The translations under genes and the position numbers were made by a program. This document shows, piece after piece, positions 6,784 through 19,400 of a stretch of 39,094 nt of DNA. Positions within the stretch are counted from its first letter, which is position 1. Each line of letters starts with the position of its first letter. Source of the DNA: an uncultured Saprospiraceae bacterium (lineage in GTDB: Bacteria > Bacteroidota > Bacteroidia > Chitinophagales > Saprospiraceae); assembly GCA_937951615.1 (NCBI GenBank), contig CALFBH010000116.1, positions 1 through 39,094 of the forward strand, in the 5' to 3' direction. The notes under the pieces were generated by a model. It was given only the letters and a program-made list of their open reading frames with translations, searched no databases and was not told the DNA's origin.

Positions 6784-9168
6784 TTAGAAAGCTATAATAA
6801 TACCAATCGTTGGTTGTGTAATTCCATTCTCAGTCGTCAGAAACTTAGTTTGATAAGAAGATGGATTGACAGGATCAATTTGTGCATTGCCTGCTTCATC
6901 TCTGGCAAGGAGTAAAATATCTTGCTTGGTGGTATTGCCATAGATGTTTTCTATATCCAAATATAAATTCAGGCTCCACTTTTTGAAAAACCATTTTTTA
7001 TCCAGACGTACATCCAGTGCGTGGTTGGCAGCATAACGTTCGGTATTCAACCTGTCCCAGTCGAAAGAACCTTGTCCGGTCACTGCCCAATTTGCGATAA
7101 GCGCAGAACGCTCTACATCATAAGGTGTATAAGGAAGTCCGGTCTGCATGCGCCAACTAAGTCCCAATTCCCAGTTTTTCTTAAACCGCTTTCCGCCCGT
7201 CAGGTTCACAATATGGCGGCTATCCCAGGAAGAAGGCACATAATCGCCACGCTTGTCTTCAAACTCACTCCAGCCCAGTGTATAAGATACGATGCCGTAA
7301 TACCCTTTATATAAACGTTGTTGAAACAGCATTTCCAAACCATAAGTACGTCCTTTTTTATTGGAAAGGGTTGGTTCATTCCCAATCACCCCAAAGTCTC
7401 CGCCAAGATTAGCCAGATTAATACTGTCGCGCAATAGGAACGGATAATTGTCATACTGTTTGTAAAAACCTTCCACAGTGATTTTGGAATTAGAGGCCGT
7501 GTTGAATTCTAGTCCGCCGACAAAATGTGTGTTCTGGATATAAGAGATGTCATTTTCTTTGTTGATTAATGTGCCACTGCCATCTCTATAGCCCAATACA
7601 GTATAAGGAGGGAGTTGATAATAAATACCAGTATTAAAATTAAATGAAAGCTGTTCGTTTAAAGCATAAGCCAGAGAAAAGCGGGGAGATAATTGTTTCA
7701 AAGGATTATTCATATCATCAGAATAAGTATTGGCATCTGTGCGTAATCCCAGTGAAAGAATCAATTGCTCATTGGCCAGCTTTTTACTGATTTGACCAAA
7801 AAATCCATACTTACTCATGTTAAAATCGGAGGTATAATCAATGGTCAGCGGCCCAGCAGGCGTGCTGACACGACTGAAGGTGCTATTATTGTATTTGGCA
7901 AATTCATAATTTGCACCATAGGTCGCTTTGAAACCTTTAACCTTTAAGGTATGTTCTGCCCGGAATTTGTTTTCAATTTCTTGGGACGTATAATTTAAAA
8001 TTAGATTTTCATCACTTTCTATATTGTTCTCGTATTTTGTTGCGGTATTATTGAGCATATTCCGACTCAGCACAAAAGTCCAGTATCCTTTTTCCTGATA
8101 ATGCTTATAAACCAGTCCATTGGTATAATTCCACTGCTCATTGACCGGCAGATTGTCCAAAAAGTATTGTTGCTCTTCAGTTTCATTAGCATCTAGGTTG
8201 AGCGTAAACCGATCAATAGCACCCAAGCCGATAAATTTCAACTCGTTTTTTGGGTCTAGTTTGACTTTCACATTCGCCTGAAAATCATTATAAGTTGGCA
8301 AAAAAGGCAAACCAATGGCTTCAAAAAGAAGTTGAAGATAAGATTGTCTTGCTGATACTAAGAAAGTTGTTTTTTCGCCAATTGGTCCTTCCAGTGTTAT
8401 ACCAGCATCACTTGTCCCTAGTGTAGCTGTAAAACCCAGCCGGTCATTACGGCCGTCTTTTTGTTTGAAATTAAAAACAGAGCTCAGCGCATTGCCTCGA
8501 TTGGCAGGAAATGCACCACTAAAAAAGTCTACTTCACGAATGAAGTCCACATTAATCAACCCAACTGGGCCACCAGATGCCCCTTGTGTCGCAAAGTGAT
8601 TAATATTAGGCACTTCTACTTCATCGAGATAAAAACGATTTTCATTCGGCGCACCACCGCGTATCAGCAAGTCATTTCGAAAGGAAGCAGTAGTAGTTAC
8701 ACCTGGAAGTGATTGCACCACTTTAGAAATATCGCGCCCGCCGCCCGGATTCCTTTGTATTTCGGCAGTACCTATAGTACGCAAGGATACCGGACTTTCT
8801 TCTGTTTTATTAAATGGTGAAGCTTTTACCACAATTTCTTCCAACTGTTCAGAGGCTTCTTCCATCGGAATGTCTACCTGAGCAGGTTTGGAGTTGGTGA
8901 CTTGTATTTCATAAATCGTTTTTTCCTGAAAGCCGACATAAGAAACCTGTACATTATACAAACCAGGCTCCAATCCTGAAATCTTATAGTTGCCATCAAT
9001 GTCTGTTGTTGCACCAATGCTTGTGGTCTGTATAGCAACATTGGCAAACATAACAGGCTCATTATTGATGACATTATACACACGTCCCTGGATAAGACCA
9101 TTGCTTTGCGCAAAAAATGGTGTGCAGCTAGTCAATAAAATAAAAAGGCAGAAAATAGTCTGTTTCAT
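6784..9168 (-). CDS. TonB-dependent outer membrane receptor with carboxypeptidase-regulatory-like N-terminal domain
   Basis: This 794-residue receptor is predicted to import a substrate across the outer membrane using TonB-ExbBD energy. It has a signal peptide (1-20, ending FFAQ). Residues about 25-108 form a CarboxypepD-regulatory-like beta-sandwich (GLIQGRVYNVINNEPV, then GATTDIDGNYKISGLEPG, then VSYVGFQEKTI). A plug domain follows at about 120-235, with IRGGAPNENRFYLDEVEVPN. The rest is a 22-strand-type barrel ending in a C-terminal Phe (GIIIAF), typical of BamA substrates. It lacks the SusC signature and has no SusD partner, so an iron, cobalamin, peptide or other substrate cannot be chosen. 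It is flanked by inverted repeats at 6719-6779 and 9303-9360. Confidence 0.93.
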   Translation of the reverse strand: MKQTIFCLFILLTSCTPFFAQSNGLIQGRVYNVINNEPVMFANVAIQTTSIGATTDIDGNYKISGLEPGLYNVQVSYVGFQEKTIYEIQVTNSKPAQVDIPMEEASEQLEEIVVKASPFNKTEESPVSLRTIGTAEIQRNPGGGRDISKVVQSLPGVTTTASFRNDLLIRGGAPNENRFYLDEVEVPNINHFATQGASGGPVGLINVDFIREVDFFSGAFPANRGNALSSVFNFKQKDGRNDRLGFTATLGTSDAGITLEGPIGEKTTFLVSARQSYLQLLFEAIGLPFLPTYNDFQANVKVKLDPKNELKFIGLGAIDRFTLNLDANETEEQQYFLDNLPVNEQWNYTNGLVYKHYQEKGYWTFVLSRNMLNNTATKYENNIESDENLILNYTSQEIENKFRAEHTLKVKGFKATYGANYEFAKYNNSTFSRVSTPAGPLTIDYTSDFNMSKYGFFGQISKKLANEQLILSLGLRTDANTYSDDMNNPLKQLSPRFSLAYALNEQLSFNFNTGIYYQLPPYTVLGYRDGSGTLINKENDISYIQNTHFVGGLEFNTASNSKITVEGFYKQYDNYPFLLRDSINLANLGGDFGVIGNEPTLSNKKGRTYGLEMLFQQRLYKGYYGIVSYTLGWSEFEDKRGDYVPSSWDSRHIVNLTGGKRFKKNWELGLSWRMQTGLPYTPYDVERSALIANWAVTGQGSFDWDRLNTERYAANHALDVRLDKKWFFKKWSLNLYLDIENIYGNTTKQDILLLARDEAGNAQIDPVNPSSYQTKFLTTENGITQPTIGIIIAF

Positions 9169-9302
9169 ATTGATTTTTACTTATTTTTAATCACGTGTAA
9201 CAACTGAATAGTTATATTGTTTTGCAAATATGGATACATATTTGATTATAAAGAAAGGAGTTCATCGTATATTGTGCCGCAAATTGGACTCATGAACTCA
9301 AT

Positions 9303-9360
9303 TGGACTTTGGACGCGAGAAGCGAGAGGCGGGAAGCGAGACACTAAACAGTTCATAATC
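9303..9360. repeat. Dispersed intergenic repeat, copy 2 (inverted)
   Basis: The reverse complement of this segment closely matches 6719-6779, including GAACTGTTTAG and CTCGCTTCCCGCCTC. It lies upstream of the TonB receptor gene. Nothing else is recognised in the gene-free 9169-9490 apart from the next repeat copy. Confidence 0.75.
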
Positions 9361-9427
9361 AGTATTTTATTTTTTCCTTGAAAAAATTAGTCAAAATCAT
9401 TTAAATGCTGATTACCAGCATTATATA

Positions 9428-9470
9428 GTCTCGCTTCTCGCTTCCGGCCTCTTTTCGTCCAAAGTCCAGA
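9428..9470. repeat. Dispersed intergenic repeat, copy 3
   Basis: This segment contains CTCGCTTCTCGCTTCCGGCCTC and TCGTCCAAAGTCCAG. It has the same orientation as copy 1 and is inverted relative to copy 2, so copies 2 and 3 could pair over the intervening roughly 70 nt. Confidence 0.65.
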
Positions 9471-9490
9471 ACTCAATAGATTTTACTATT

Positions 9491-9817
9491 ATGAAACAGT
9501 TTTTTATCACATTCTTATTATTCGTAGTTGTTTTCACAATGTCATGTGGAGTAGATAGTTCCAATAAAGATCTTCTTTGTGTTGAGGATGGACTGGTGAT
9601 AGGCTATGATGAAACGGAATGTGCTTGTTGTCCTGGCTGGGAGATTGTCATTAATGGTACAGAAACGATTAAAGTATTTAGTATGCCTATTGAAGAAGAA
9701 CTTTGGGATATTGTAAATACGACTGGATTTCCTATTGAAGTCAATATAGAAGCTTCTCGCGAAAGCGGAAGCTGTTCTGATTTTTACCACGATATTTTTT
9801 GTGTAGAAATTCGTTAA
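9491..9817 (+). CDS. Small lipoprotein of unknown function
   Basis: This 108-residue protein has a lipoprotein signal peptide: MKQFFITFLLFVVVFTMSC, with the lipobox TMSC and lipidation expected at Cys19. The mature part is about 90 residues, acidic and cysteine-rich, with a notable cluster ETECACCPGWEI near residues 56-67 and later GSCSDFYHDIFC. Six cysteines in the mature part could form disulfides or bind a metal. No family is recognised. It stands alone, in the opposite direction to the TonB gene, and no terminator is visible after it. Confidence 0.7.
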   Translation: MKQFFITFLLFVVVFTMSCGVDSSNKDLLCVEDGLVIGYDETECACCPGWEIVINGTETIKVFSMPIEEELWDIVNTTGFPIEVNIEASRESGSCSDFYHDIFCVEIR

Positions 9818-10405
9818 AACAACAATGTAGTAAAAAGAAATTGGAATAATTTTTTAAATTATATTTGTGTTGTTTTTGAGTCTAAAAAATTGTAAATCAA
9901 CAGATGTGTTTGCCTAATAACTCTTCTGTGCAATTTTAAACCTACAAAAAACTACTTGCTAAGTGTGAGATTCATTTTTTGAACAATTCTATCCTGTATC
10001 TTTTGGTCGATTTATAAGTCTATATAGTAGATTTTGTCTTAACAGATTGCTTGGATAGGAGAGGAATATGTCAAAAACGATCGATATTAAAATATGATAA
10101 AAAAATATAATTTCAAATGTTTCGATTTTTTAACATAAAGTCCGAAATTAGCGCCGTAAAAAGCGGAATCTACAATCTAAATCCAAAATAGAAATACAAC
10201 ACCTGCGCAATTAAGAGAACTACCATGTAATGTATGCTTCGCACAAAAGCATGCAGAATAATGTATTTTATGTAATGGAATGGGGGATGGTTAAATAAAA
10301 AAATATTTAAACTCGTCTGCCCGTATATTCACTGTTATAATGATTTTCTATGACTTTCGTGAAAGCTGAGAATCACTGTTTTTATTTTACCAAACCAAGT
10401 TCTTT
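9818..10405. other. Long AT-rich region upstream of the giant surface protein gene
   Basis: These 588 nt contain no gene. A Bacteroidota-type TATATTTG box lies at 9860-9867 with a TTG 16 nt before it. If it drives the giant gene, the leader would be about 530 nt. A hairpin-forming stretch ATGCTT...AAGCAT lies near 10232-10252. No small RNA family is recognised. Confidence 0.45.
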
Positions 10406-13400
10406 ATGAAAAATCTATTCTTTACACTTAACAACAGTTATGGTGTTCAGACAGCATTGCGGCGATGTTTCGCGGTCTTGCTAACGTTGGGAATGTGCGT
10501 TGGGATGCTTACCCAAGCTCAGGCTCAAATACTGAGTGCAACCATAACTGATCTTAGTTGCAATCCAGCTCCCTGCCCGATGGGAGATGGTGCAATTGAC
10601 CTCACTATTACAGGAGGTACACCGCCTTATCTTATTGATTGGGAATTGAATGGGGTGAACCTCGTTCCGCCATGTAATAATGATATTGATTTTAGTAACC
10701 TTAGTGGTATAAATTCTGATGCAATAGCAGGCCCGGTTGCGGCGGCTGTCAATGCAGAACCTTATACTGTGCAAGGAGCAACAGTCACACTTAGTGTTCC
10801 GATTGTAAATGGGGGAGCAAGCATTGATGAAAATCAAATCAATGATAGCCACCTGAACGGAACAGTTGCTGTACGAACCGGGGTGCTTCACGACGGGCTG
10901 CCTCCTGGGGCTAACGGCGCGAACGTTACCCGTACATGGTCATTTAGCGATCCAGTTTGCAACCTGACTATGTTTGTGAATGATATTGATCGAAACGATG
11001 AAATTATTATAAACGGAAGTTTGAATGGTGGCGCAGCAATTGCTTTGTCGCCAGCCAATTTTTACTACCCAAATGCCTCGCCTTGCCATACTTATACAGC
11101 AACAAACACCTGGACATCAGATGTTTGTAATCCGCCGTTTGATAATTTGAGTAATTCTAATCAAGGTGGAATGTATATCGTATTTCCAGGTTGCATTGAC
11201 GAAATTGAGATTATCTTTTACGACTTCTCTTCTGGTACAGAAGGTGGGTCATATTCTGTGAATTTCCCTGATGACTGTCCTGAAGATTTGACTTGTCTGG
11301 AAGATGGCATGTATGAAGTAGCCGTTACAGATGCTACAGGCACGACAGTGACAGCTGCTTATGAGGTTCAGGCTATTGTTTGTGGAGAATGTACGATTAC
11401 AGCAGTTATCGACCAGATTCTTTGTGATGAAACGACTGGAGGTATTGATATTACAGTATCCGATTGTCTGGAACCATACAGCTATTATTGGGAAGATGAG
11501 AATGGCGATCCACTCCCGCTTCCCGACCCTTGCGTAGAAGAAGATTATGCAAATTTTCAAGCCCTTAATGGAATAGGTGCTAATCCTGTAGGAGGACCGG
11601 ATAACCAGATAGTTGAAAATGCTATTAATAATGCTAATTATACCATACAAGGAGCAACCATGACGGTCAATCAGGCTATTTTTGCCGGTGGTGGTTCTAT
11701 TGATGAAGAGATTATCAATGATAGCCAGCTGAATGGTACTTTTGCTTTGAGAACAGGTATCGACCATGATGGAATCATAGGGGGCTACCCCGGTGGTGCT
11801 TATATGCTCCGAACCATTACTTTTGATCGCCCCGTTTGCGACTTGGAAATGTTTTTCAATGATCTTGATAATAATGATGTCGTTATTGTCAATCCTAAAT
11901 TGAACGGAACGATTATTCCTATCACACCAGCAGATTATACTGTATTGGGTACAAATGTGAACGATGTAGGGAATAATCAATTTGAATCTATCAATGATAC
12001 AGGACTCAATAATACGAACGCAGGTGGAATAGAATTTCAGTTTACCAGTTGTGTAGATGAAGTAGAACTGATATTTTATGATGATGTAGCAGGACCCGGA
12101 GTTGTAGGATCTGAAGGTGGTTCTTACTCTATTAATTTCCCTGCAATTTGTGGTTATCCAGAAGATCAACCCGAATTGCCAGAAGGCTGTTATGTTGTAT
12201 ATGTGACAGATGCATCTGGTGCAGAAACCTCTGCCGAGTATTGTTTGGAAGTGACAGATGTCGAAGACCCACAAATTACCTGCCCTGCGGATATTACTAT
12301 AGATGCTGATCCTGGCTCTTGTACCGCAGTAGTGACCTGGACTGTTCCTGTACCTACCGATGATTGCCCAGATGTAGCTATTACTGCCAGCAGCCATAAT
12401 CCAGGAGATGCCTTTCCTCTTGGTACAACCACTGTAACCTATACCGCAACAGACGGAGCAGGAAATACTGTTACCTGTAGTTTTACTATAACAGTTGAAG
12501 ACAATGAAGTCCCGACGATTATTTGTCCTGGAAATATTACTGTACCTACTGATGCCGGTGCTTGTGAGGCTGCTGTGACTTGGAATTTACCAACTATAGG
12601 TGATAATTGCCCAGGAGTAATGATTGCAGGAAGTAGCCATAACCCAGGAGATGTTTTTGGTCTGGGTACAACACTTGTAACTTATATCGTAGAGGATGCA
12701 GCAGGGAATGTAGCCAATTGTAGTTTCTCTGTAACGATTGAAGATAATGAAAACCCTGAAGTGACTTGTCCTGCTGACATCATTGTTTCCGCCATGATGG
12801 GAACTTGTGAAGCCACTGCAAGTTGGGTAATCCCCACTCCAACAGATAACTGTGCAGGGGTAGTGATTGCAGGAAGCAGCCATGATCCAGGAGATACTTT
12901 TGGTGTAGGCACCACCACTGTAACTTATATCATACAAGATGCCTCAGGGAATGTAGCCAATTGTAGTTTTACAGTTACAGTAACTGATGATGAAGCACCA
13001 CCACTGACCTGTCCTGATGATATTACAATAAATGCAGACCTTGGTGTTTGTACTGCAATGGTGACTTGGATACCGCCCACAGTAGTAGGAGGAAGCTGTC
13101 TTGGAGGAGCAATTACATTGACCAGTGATTACGATCCAGGCGATACGTTCCCTGTAGGAATGACTACCGTAACTTATACCGCAACAGATGATGCAGGAAA
13201 TACAGCAACTTGTAGTTTCTCTATTACTGTTGAAGATAATGAAGATCCTGTTTGGGGCTGTCCTGCTGATATTACAGTTTCAACAGACGCTGGACTTTGT
13301 AGCGCGGATGTGAATTGGGCAAACCCGACAGTAACTGATAACTGTGGCGTGACTTCATTTAATAGTAATTTTAATTCAGGCGATACTTTTCCTGTAGGTA

Positions 13401-16400
13401 CAACAACAGTGACTTATGTCGCCGTAGATGCCGCTGGAAATAGCACTTCTTGTAGCTTTGATATTACTGTATTGGATAGTGAAGATCCAGTCTTAACTTG
13501 TCCTACAGATATTATGGTATCTACTGATCCGGGAACATGTGGAGCAGTCGTGACCTGGGCTACACCTTCACTGGCAGACAACTGTCCTGGTGCAGCGATT
13601 ACAAACAGTACAAGTAATTCAGGCGATACTTTCCCTGTAGGTACAACAACTGTTACTTATACAGCAATGGACGCAGCAGGGAATATGGTGACTTGTAGCT
13701 TTGATGTAACTGTTGAAGATACAGAAGATCCAGTCTTAAATTGTCCTGCTGATATTACAGTAACAAATGATGCTGGAGATTGTGGTGCCCTTATTACAGC
13801 ACTACCTATTCCTGTTCCAACAGATAATTGTCCAGTCGTTTCAACAAACAGTACCCACAATCCAGGGGATGTCTTCCCGATTGGTACAACTACCGTGACC
13901 TGGACAGCAACCGATGCTGCAGGAAATATGGTGACTTGTAGCTTCGATGTAATTGTTGAAGATACAGAAGATCCTGTTATTGCTTGCCCTGCTGATATTA
14001 TGGTCTCTAGTGATGCTGGAAATTGTGGCGCAGTAGTAAGTTGGACTGATCCTATGCCAACAGATAACTGTGGGGTGGTTTCGGTTGTTTGTGATCCTGT
14101 TTCAGGAAGTGCTTTCCCTATAGGCACAACAACTGTAACCTGTACCGCAACAGATGATGCAGGAAACACTGCCGTTTGTACGTTTGATGTAACTGTTGAA
14201 GATACAGAAGATCCTGTTATCATTTGCCCTGCTGATATTACGGTATCCAATGATGCTGGAGCTTGTGAAGCAGTCGTGACTTGGGTTGCACCTTTACCGA
14301 CAGACAACTGTCCTGGTGCAACGATTACTAGTAGCACTAATAATTCTGGTGACAGCTTCCCTGTAGGTACAACAACTGTTACTTACACGGCAACAGACGC
14401 CGCAGGAAATACAGTTACTTGTAGTTTTGATGTAACTGTTGAAGATATAGAAGACCCTGCAATCACTTGTCCTGCTGATCTTACAGTATCTACGGATGCT
14501 GGAGTTTGTGAAGCAGTCGTAACCTGGGCTGATCCAGTGATTGGAACAGATGCAACAGATAATTGTGGAGTTGTTTCTGTCGTTTGCGACCCAGCTTCAG
14601 GCGATACTTTCCCTATAGGTACAACAACTGTGACTTGCACAGCAACAGACGCTGCGGGCAATACTGCAGTTTGTACATTTGATGTAACTGTTGAAGATAC
14701 AGAAGACCCTATTATCACTTGCCCTGCCGATCTTAGAGTATCTACAGATGCTGGAGATTGTGGTGCAGTAGTGACTTGGGCTGATCCAGTGATTGGAACA
14801 GATGCAACAGATAATTGTGGAGTTGTTTCTGTCGTTTGTGATCCTGTTTCAGGAAGTTCTTTCCCTATAGGTATAACGACTGTAACCTGCACAGCAACAG
14901 ATGCAGCAGGCAATACCGCAACTTGTACATTTGATGTAATTGTTGAAGATACAGAAGATCCGACACTGACTTGTCCAGCTGATATAACAGTATCGCCTGA
15001 TCCGAATACTTGTTCGGCTATAGTTACTTGGGTCGTTCCTGTATCAGATAATTGCCCTGGTGCGACAACAAGCAGTACGCATGAGTCAGGCGATACTTTT
15101 GATTTGGGTACAACCGCAGTAACATACACAGTAACAGATGCTGCTGGAAATACAGCAACTTGTAGTTTCAATGTAACTGTGGTCGATGATGGACCACCGA
15201 CTTTGACCTGTCCAGCAGACATCGTAGTAGAGACTGTAAAAGGTACCTGTAGCGTAGTGGTAACCTGGATGGAACCAACTGTAACGGATAATTGTGTAGG
15301 CGTAACAACAACTAGCGATTTTGCTTCAGGAGATACCTTTCCTATTGGTACAACAACAGTAACTTACACGGCTACTGACGCAGTAGGCAATGTAGCTACT
15401 TGTACATTTGATGTAACAGTCAATGAGTGTACAGGCACTACGCCAATAACAGTAACAGAGACATATACGCTTATCGACGATCAGGATTTTGGAATAGGAA
15501 TAAGCGATACTGAAAGCTTTGCAGATAATGGAACGTATACCTTTACCGATCCAGGTACGCCTGCTAATGCGGTATTATTTAATATTACTTTAGAATTGTA
15601 TTTTAGAATAGACGGAGCATCTTGCGAAAGTGATATCGAAGTACAACTCACGGATCCAGCAGGAAATGTGAATGTATTTACACCATTTGCAACTTGTAAT
15701 GGTGCAGGACCTTTATACAACACAGTGATCAATGTACCAGGTGGAGCAACAATAGGTAGCCCGGCTGACTGGGTAGCTGAGTTTCGTGATACGAATGATC
15801 AAAATGCAGGAGCACAAGAGTATTCTGTCAGATTTGGAAGATTGATTTATGATGCTTCTGTAACAACAACTTCTGATGGTTGTGCAGAGCCTGTGATCGT
15901 AAACTGTCCAGCAGATATTATGGCAATAGCAGGTCTTGGCGTATGTGGTGCAAATATTATTGTACCAGAACCCATGTACGGATCAGATTTTACAGATTGT
16001 TTTGATGCAACGATGACCAATAGCTTTACGGGTACATCAAATGGTTCTGGTTTTTATCCAGTAGGTACAACAGTTGTAACCTGGACAGCGACTGATGAAC
16101 AAGGCAACACAACAACTTGTGAGCAAACAATCGTAGTAGAAGATACGCAAAATCCGGTATTGACTTGTCCCGCAGATGTGATGGCTGAAACAACACCAGG
16201 CAATTGTGATGCAATGGCTACTTGGGATTTGCCTACAGTAACAGACAACTGTAATGCAATGATTATTGGAAGCACACATACTTCTGGTGATGTATTCCCA
16301 ATTGGTACAACAACAGTGACCTATACTGCAATGGATGATGCAGGTAATACAACAACTTGTAGCTTTGATGTAATTGTAGGAGAATGTACAGGAGCTTCAG

Positions 16401-19400
16401 TTGCTGAGGAAACCATTACGCTTATCGACGATCAGGATACTAATGTTGATACAGAAATGTTTGCCAATAATGGCACTTATACCTTCACTGATCCTGCTAC
16501 GCCTGCGAATGCAGTACTGTCGAATATTACTTTACAGTTATTCTTCAGAGTAGATCCGGGTTCCTGTGAAAGCGATATTGAAATACAACTGACCGATCCA
16601 GCTGGTAATGTAAATGTATTTACACCATTCAGTTCTTGTATCGGAGCAGGACCTTTGTATAATATAACTTTACCTGTACCAAGTGGTTCAACTATTGGTG
16701 CGGCTGCCGACTGGGTAGCAGAGTTTAGAGATACCAACGACCAAAATGCGGGCAGAGAATATTCTGTCAGATTTGGAAGACTGATTTATGATGCAACAGT
16801 AACGAGTACCGGCGGTTGTGCTGATCCAATTATTGTAAACTGCCCTGCGGATATTAGCTTATCTGCTGATGCAGGTGTTTGTGGAGCAGCAGTGACGATA
16901 CCGGAGCCTATGTTTGGTACAGATTTCACCGATTGTTCTGGTGCAATTATTACCAATAGTTTTAATGGTACTTCCAATGCTTCTGGTTTTTATCCAGTAG
17001 GTACAACAACTGTTACCTGGACTGCAATTGATGGAATGGGGAACACGACCACTTGCATGCAAATGGTTGTGATAACAGATGATGAAGACCCAATAATTAC
17101 CTGTGGAGCAGATAGAGTAGTGACGATTGATGGAGGAACTTGTGAGGCAGTAGTTTTCTGGAACGCACCGACAACAAGCGATAATTGTGGCGCAACGCTG
17201 ACCAGTGATTTTGCTTCAGGCGGAACTTACCCGATTGGTACAACAACAGTAACTTATACAGCAACAGATCCATCTGGTAATACAGCAACTTGTACATTTG
17301 ATGTAGTGGTAGAAGATGATGAAGATCCAGAGATCACTTGTCCTGCTGACATTTTAGTTTCTACTGATGTAGGAGAATGTGGTGCAATTATAACGATACC
17401 AACACCTTCTGCAACAGATAATTGCCCTGGTGTAACAACGAGCACCACGCATAATCCTGGTGACTTCTTCGCAGTAGGTACAACTACCGTGACTTGGACA
17501 GCAACGGATGTAGCAGGCAATACAGCAACTTGTACATTTGATGTAATTGTTGAAGATGACCAAATTCCAGACATTACCTGTCCTGCAGATATTATCGTAT
17601 CTAATGATCCAGGCGTATGTTATGCAATGGTTAGTTGGACACCGCCAGTTATTAGTGACAATTGTGGCATCTTGACGAGCAATTATGGTCCTGGTGATCT
17701 GTTCCCTGTAGGAACAACAACCGTTGAATACTCAGTATTTGATCCAGCAGGCAATACGACAATTTGTAGCTTTGATATAACCGTTGAAGATACAGAACTT
17801 CCACAAGTAGTTTGTCCGGCTGATATTACAGTGAATAATGATGCAGGTGCATGTGAAGCAGTTGTAAATTGGGCAGTGCCTACACCAACCGATAATTGCA
17901 GTGCGTCTGTAAGTGCAAGTAGCCACAACCCAGGTGATGCTTTCCCGATTGGTACAACTGAAGTTACTTATACAGTAAGTGATGCTTCTGGAAACGAAGC
18001 AACTTGTAGCTTTAATGTAACTGTTGTGGATAATGAAGATCCAGTGATTACTTGTCCGAACGACATTACAGTTTCTGCTAATCCAGGACAATGTAGTGCG
18101 ACGGTTTCTTTACCCGATCCTATCGCAATGGATAATTGTCCTGGCGTAATGATCACAAGTAGCATACCACCGACTCAAACTACATTACCTTATGGTACAA
18201 CAACAGTAACTTATACAGCAACAGATGCTGCTGGAAATACAGCCACTTGCAGCTTTGATGTAACTGTTATAGATAATCAAGATCCGATGATTGTTTGTCC
18301 TGCAGATATTTTGGTCGATACTGATGCAGGCGAATGTTATGCAACAGTAAACTGGGCAGTACCTACACCTACAGATAATTGTGGAATAGCAAGTGTGACT
18401 GCCACTAACCAACCAGGTAGTATTTTCCCTGTTGGAACAACAACAGTAACTTATATAGTAACTGACATAGCAGGCAATACAGCGAATTGCAGTTTTGATA
18501 TTATTGTTGAAGACAATGATCTTCCAATGATTGCTTGTCCTGCTGACATCATGGCTAGTACAGATCCGGGACAATGTACCGCAACGGTGACTTGGGTAGT
18601 ACCAACACCAACGGATAATTGCAGCGCATCTATTACGGTTAGCAGCCACGATCCGGGAGATGTTTTCCCGTATGGTACAACTGAAGTGACCTACAGCATC
18701 ATCGATGATTCTGGAAATACAGCAACTTGTAGCTTTAACGTTACTGTTGAAGATGAGCAAGATCCAATGATTACTTGCCCAGCTGATGTTACAGTAGTTG
18801 CTGCTGCTGGTCAATGTGGTGCAAATGTAAATATACCTGCAGCTACAGTTATGGATAATTGTCCAGGTATTACAACAAGTAGCGACTACAGCTCTGGCGA
18901 TTTCTTCCCAGTTGGCACAACAACAGTCACCTGGACAGCAACAGACATTGCTGGAAACACAGCCACTTGTACCTTTGATGTAATTGTTGAAGATAACGAA
19001 GATCCAGTAATCAGCTGTCCAGCAAATATTTTGGTCGATACTGATGCAGGCGAATGTTATGCAACAGTAAACTGGGCAATGCCTGTACCTACAGATAACT
19101 GTGGTGTAGCAAGTGTTTCTTCTAGTGACCAACCAGGTAGTATTTTCCCTGTTGGAACAACGACAGTAACTTATACCGTGACTGATGCAGCTGGAAACAC
19201 AGCTGATTGCAGCTTTGATATTATTGTTGAAGACAATGAAGCACCAACGGTTACTTGTCCTACAGATATTATGACTGGCACCGATCCTGGTCAGTGTTCT
19301 GCTGCAGTTAATTGGTTAGCACCAACACCAACGGATAATTGTAGTGCATCTGTTAGTAGCAGCAGCCACAATTCAGGAGATGTGTTCCCTGTTGGAACAA

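Noticed and set aside
11249-12397. Long minus-strand open frame opposite the giant gene
   Set aside because: It mirrors the strongly biased codons of the plus-strand HYR gene, contains no recognisable domain, and similar shadows occur along the whole gene.
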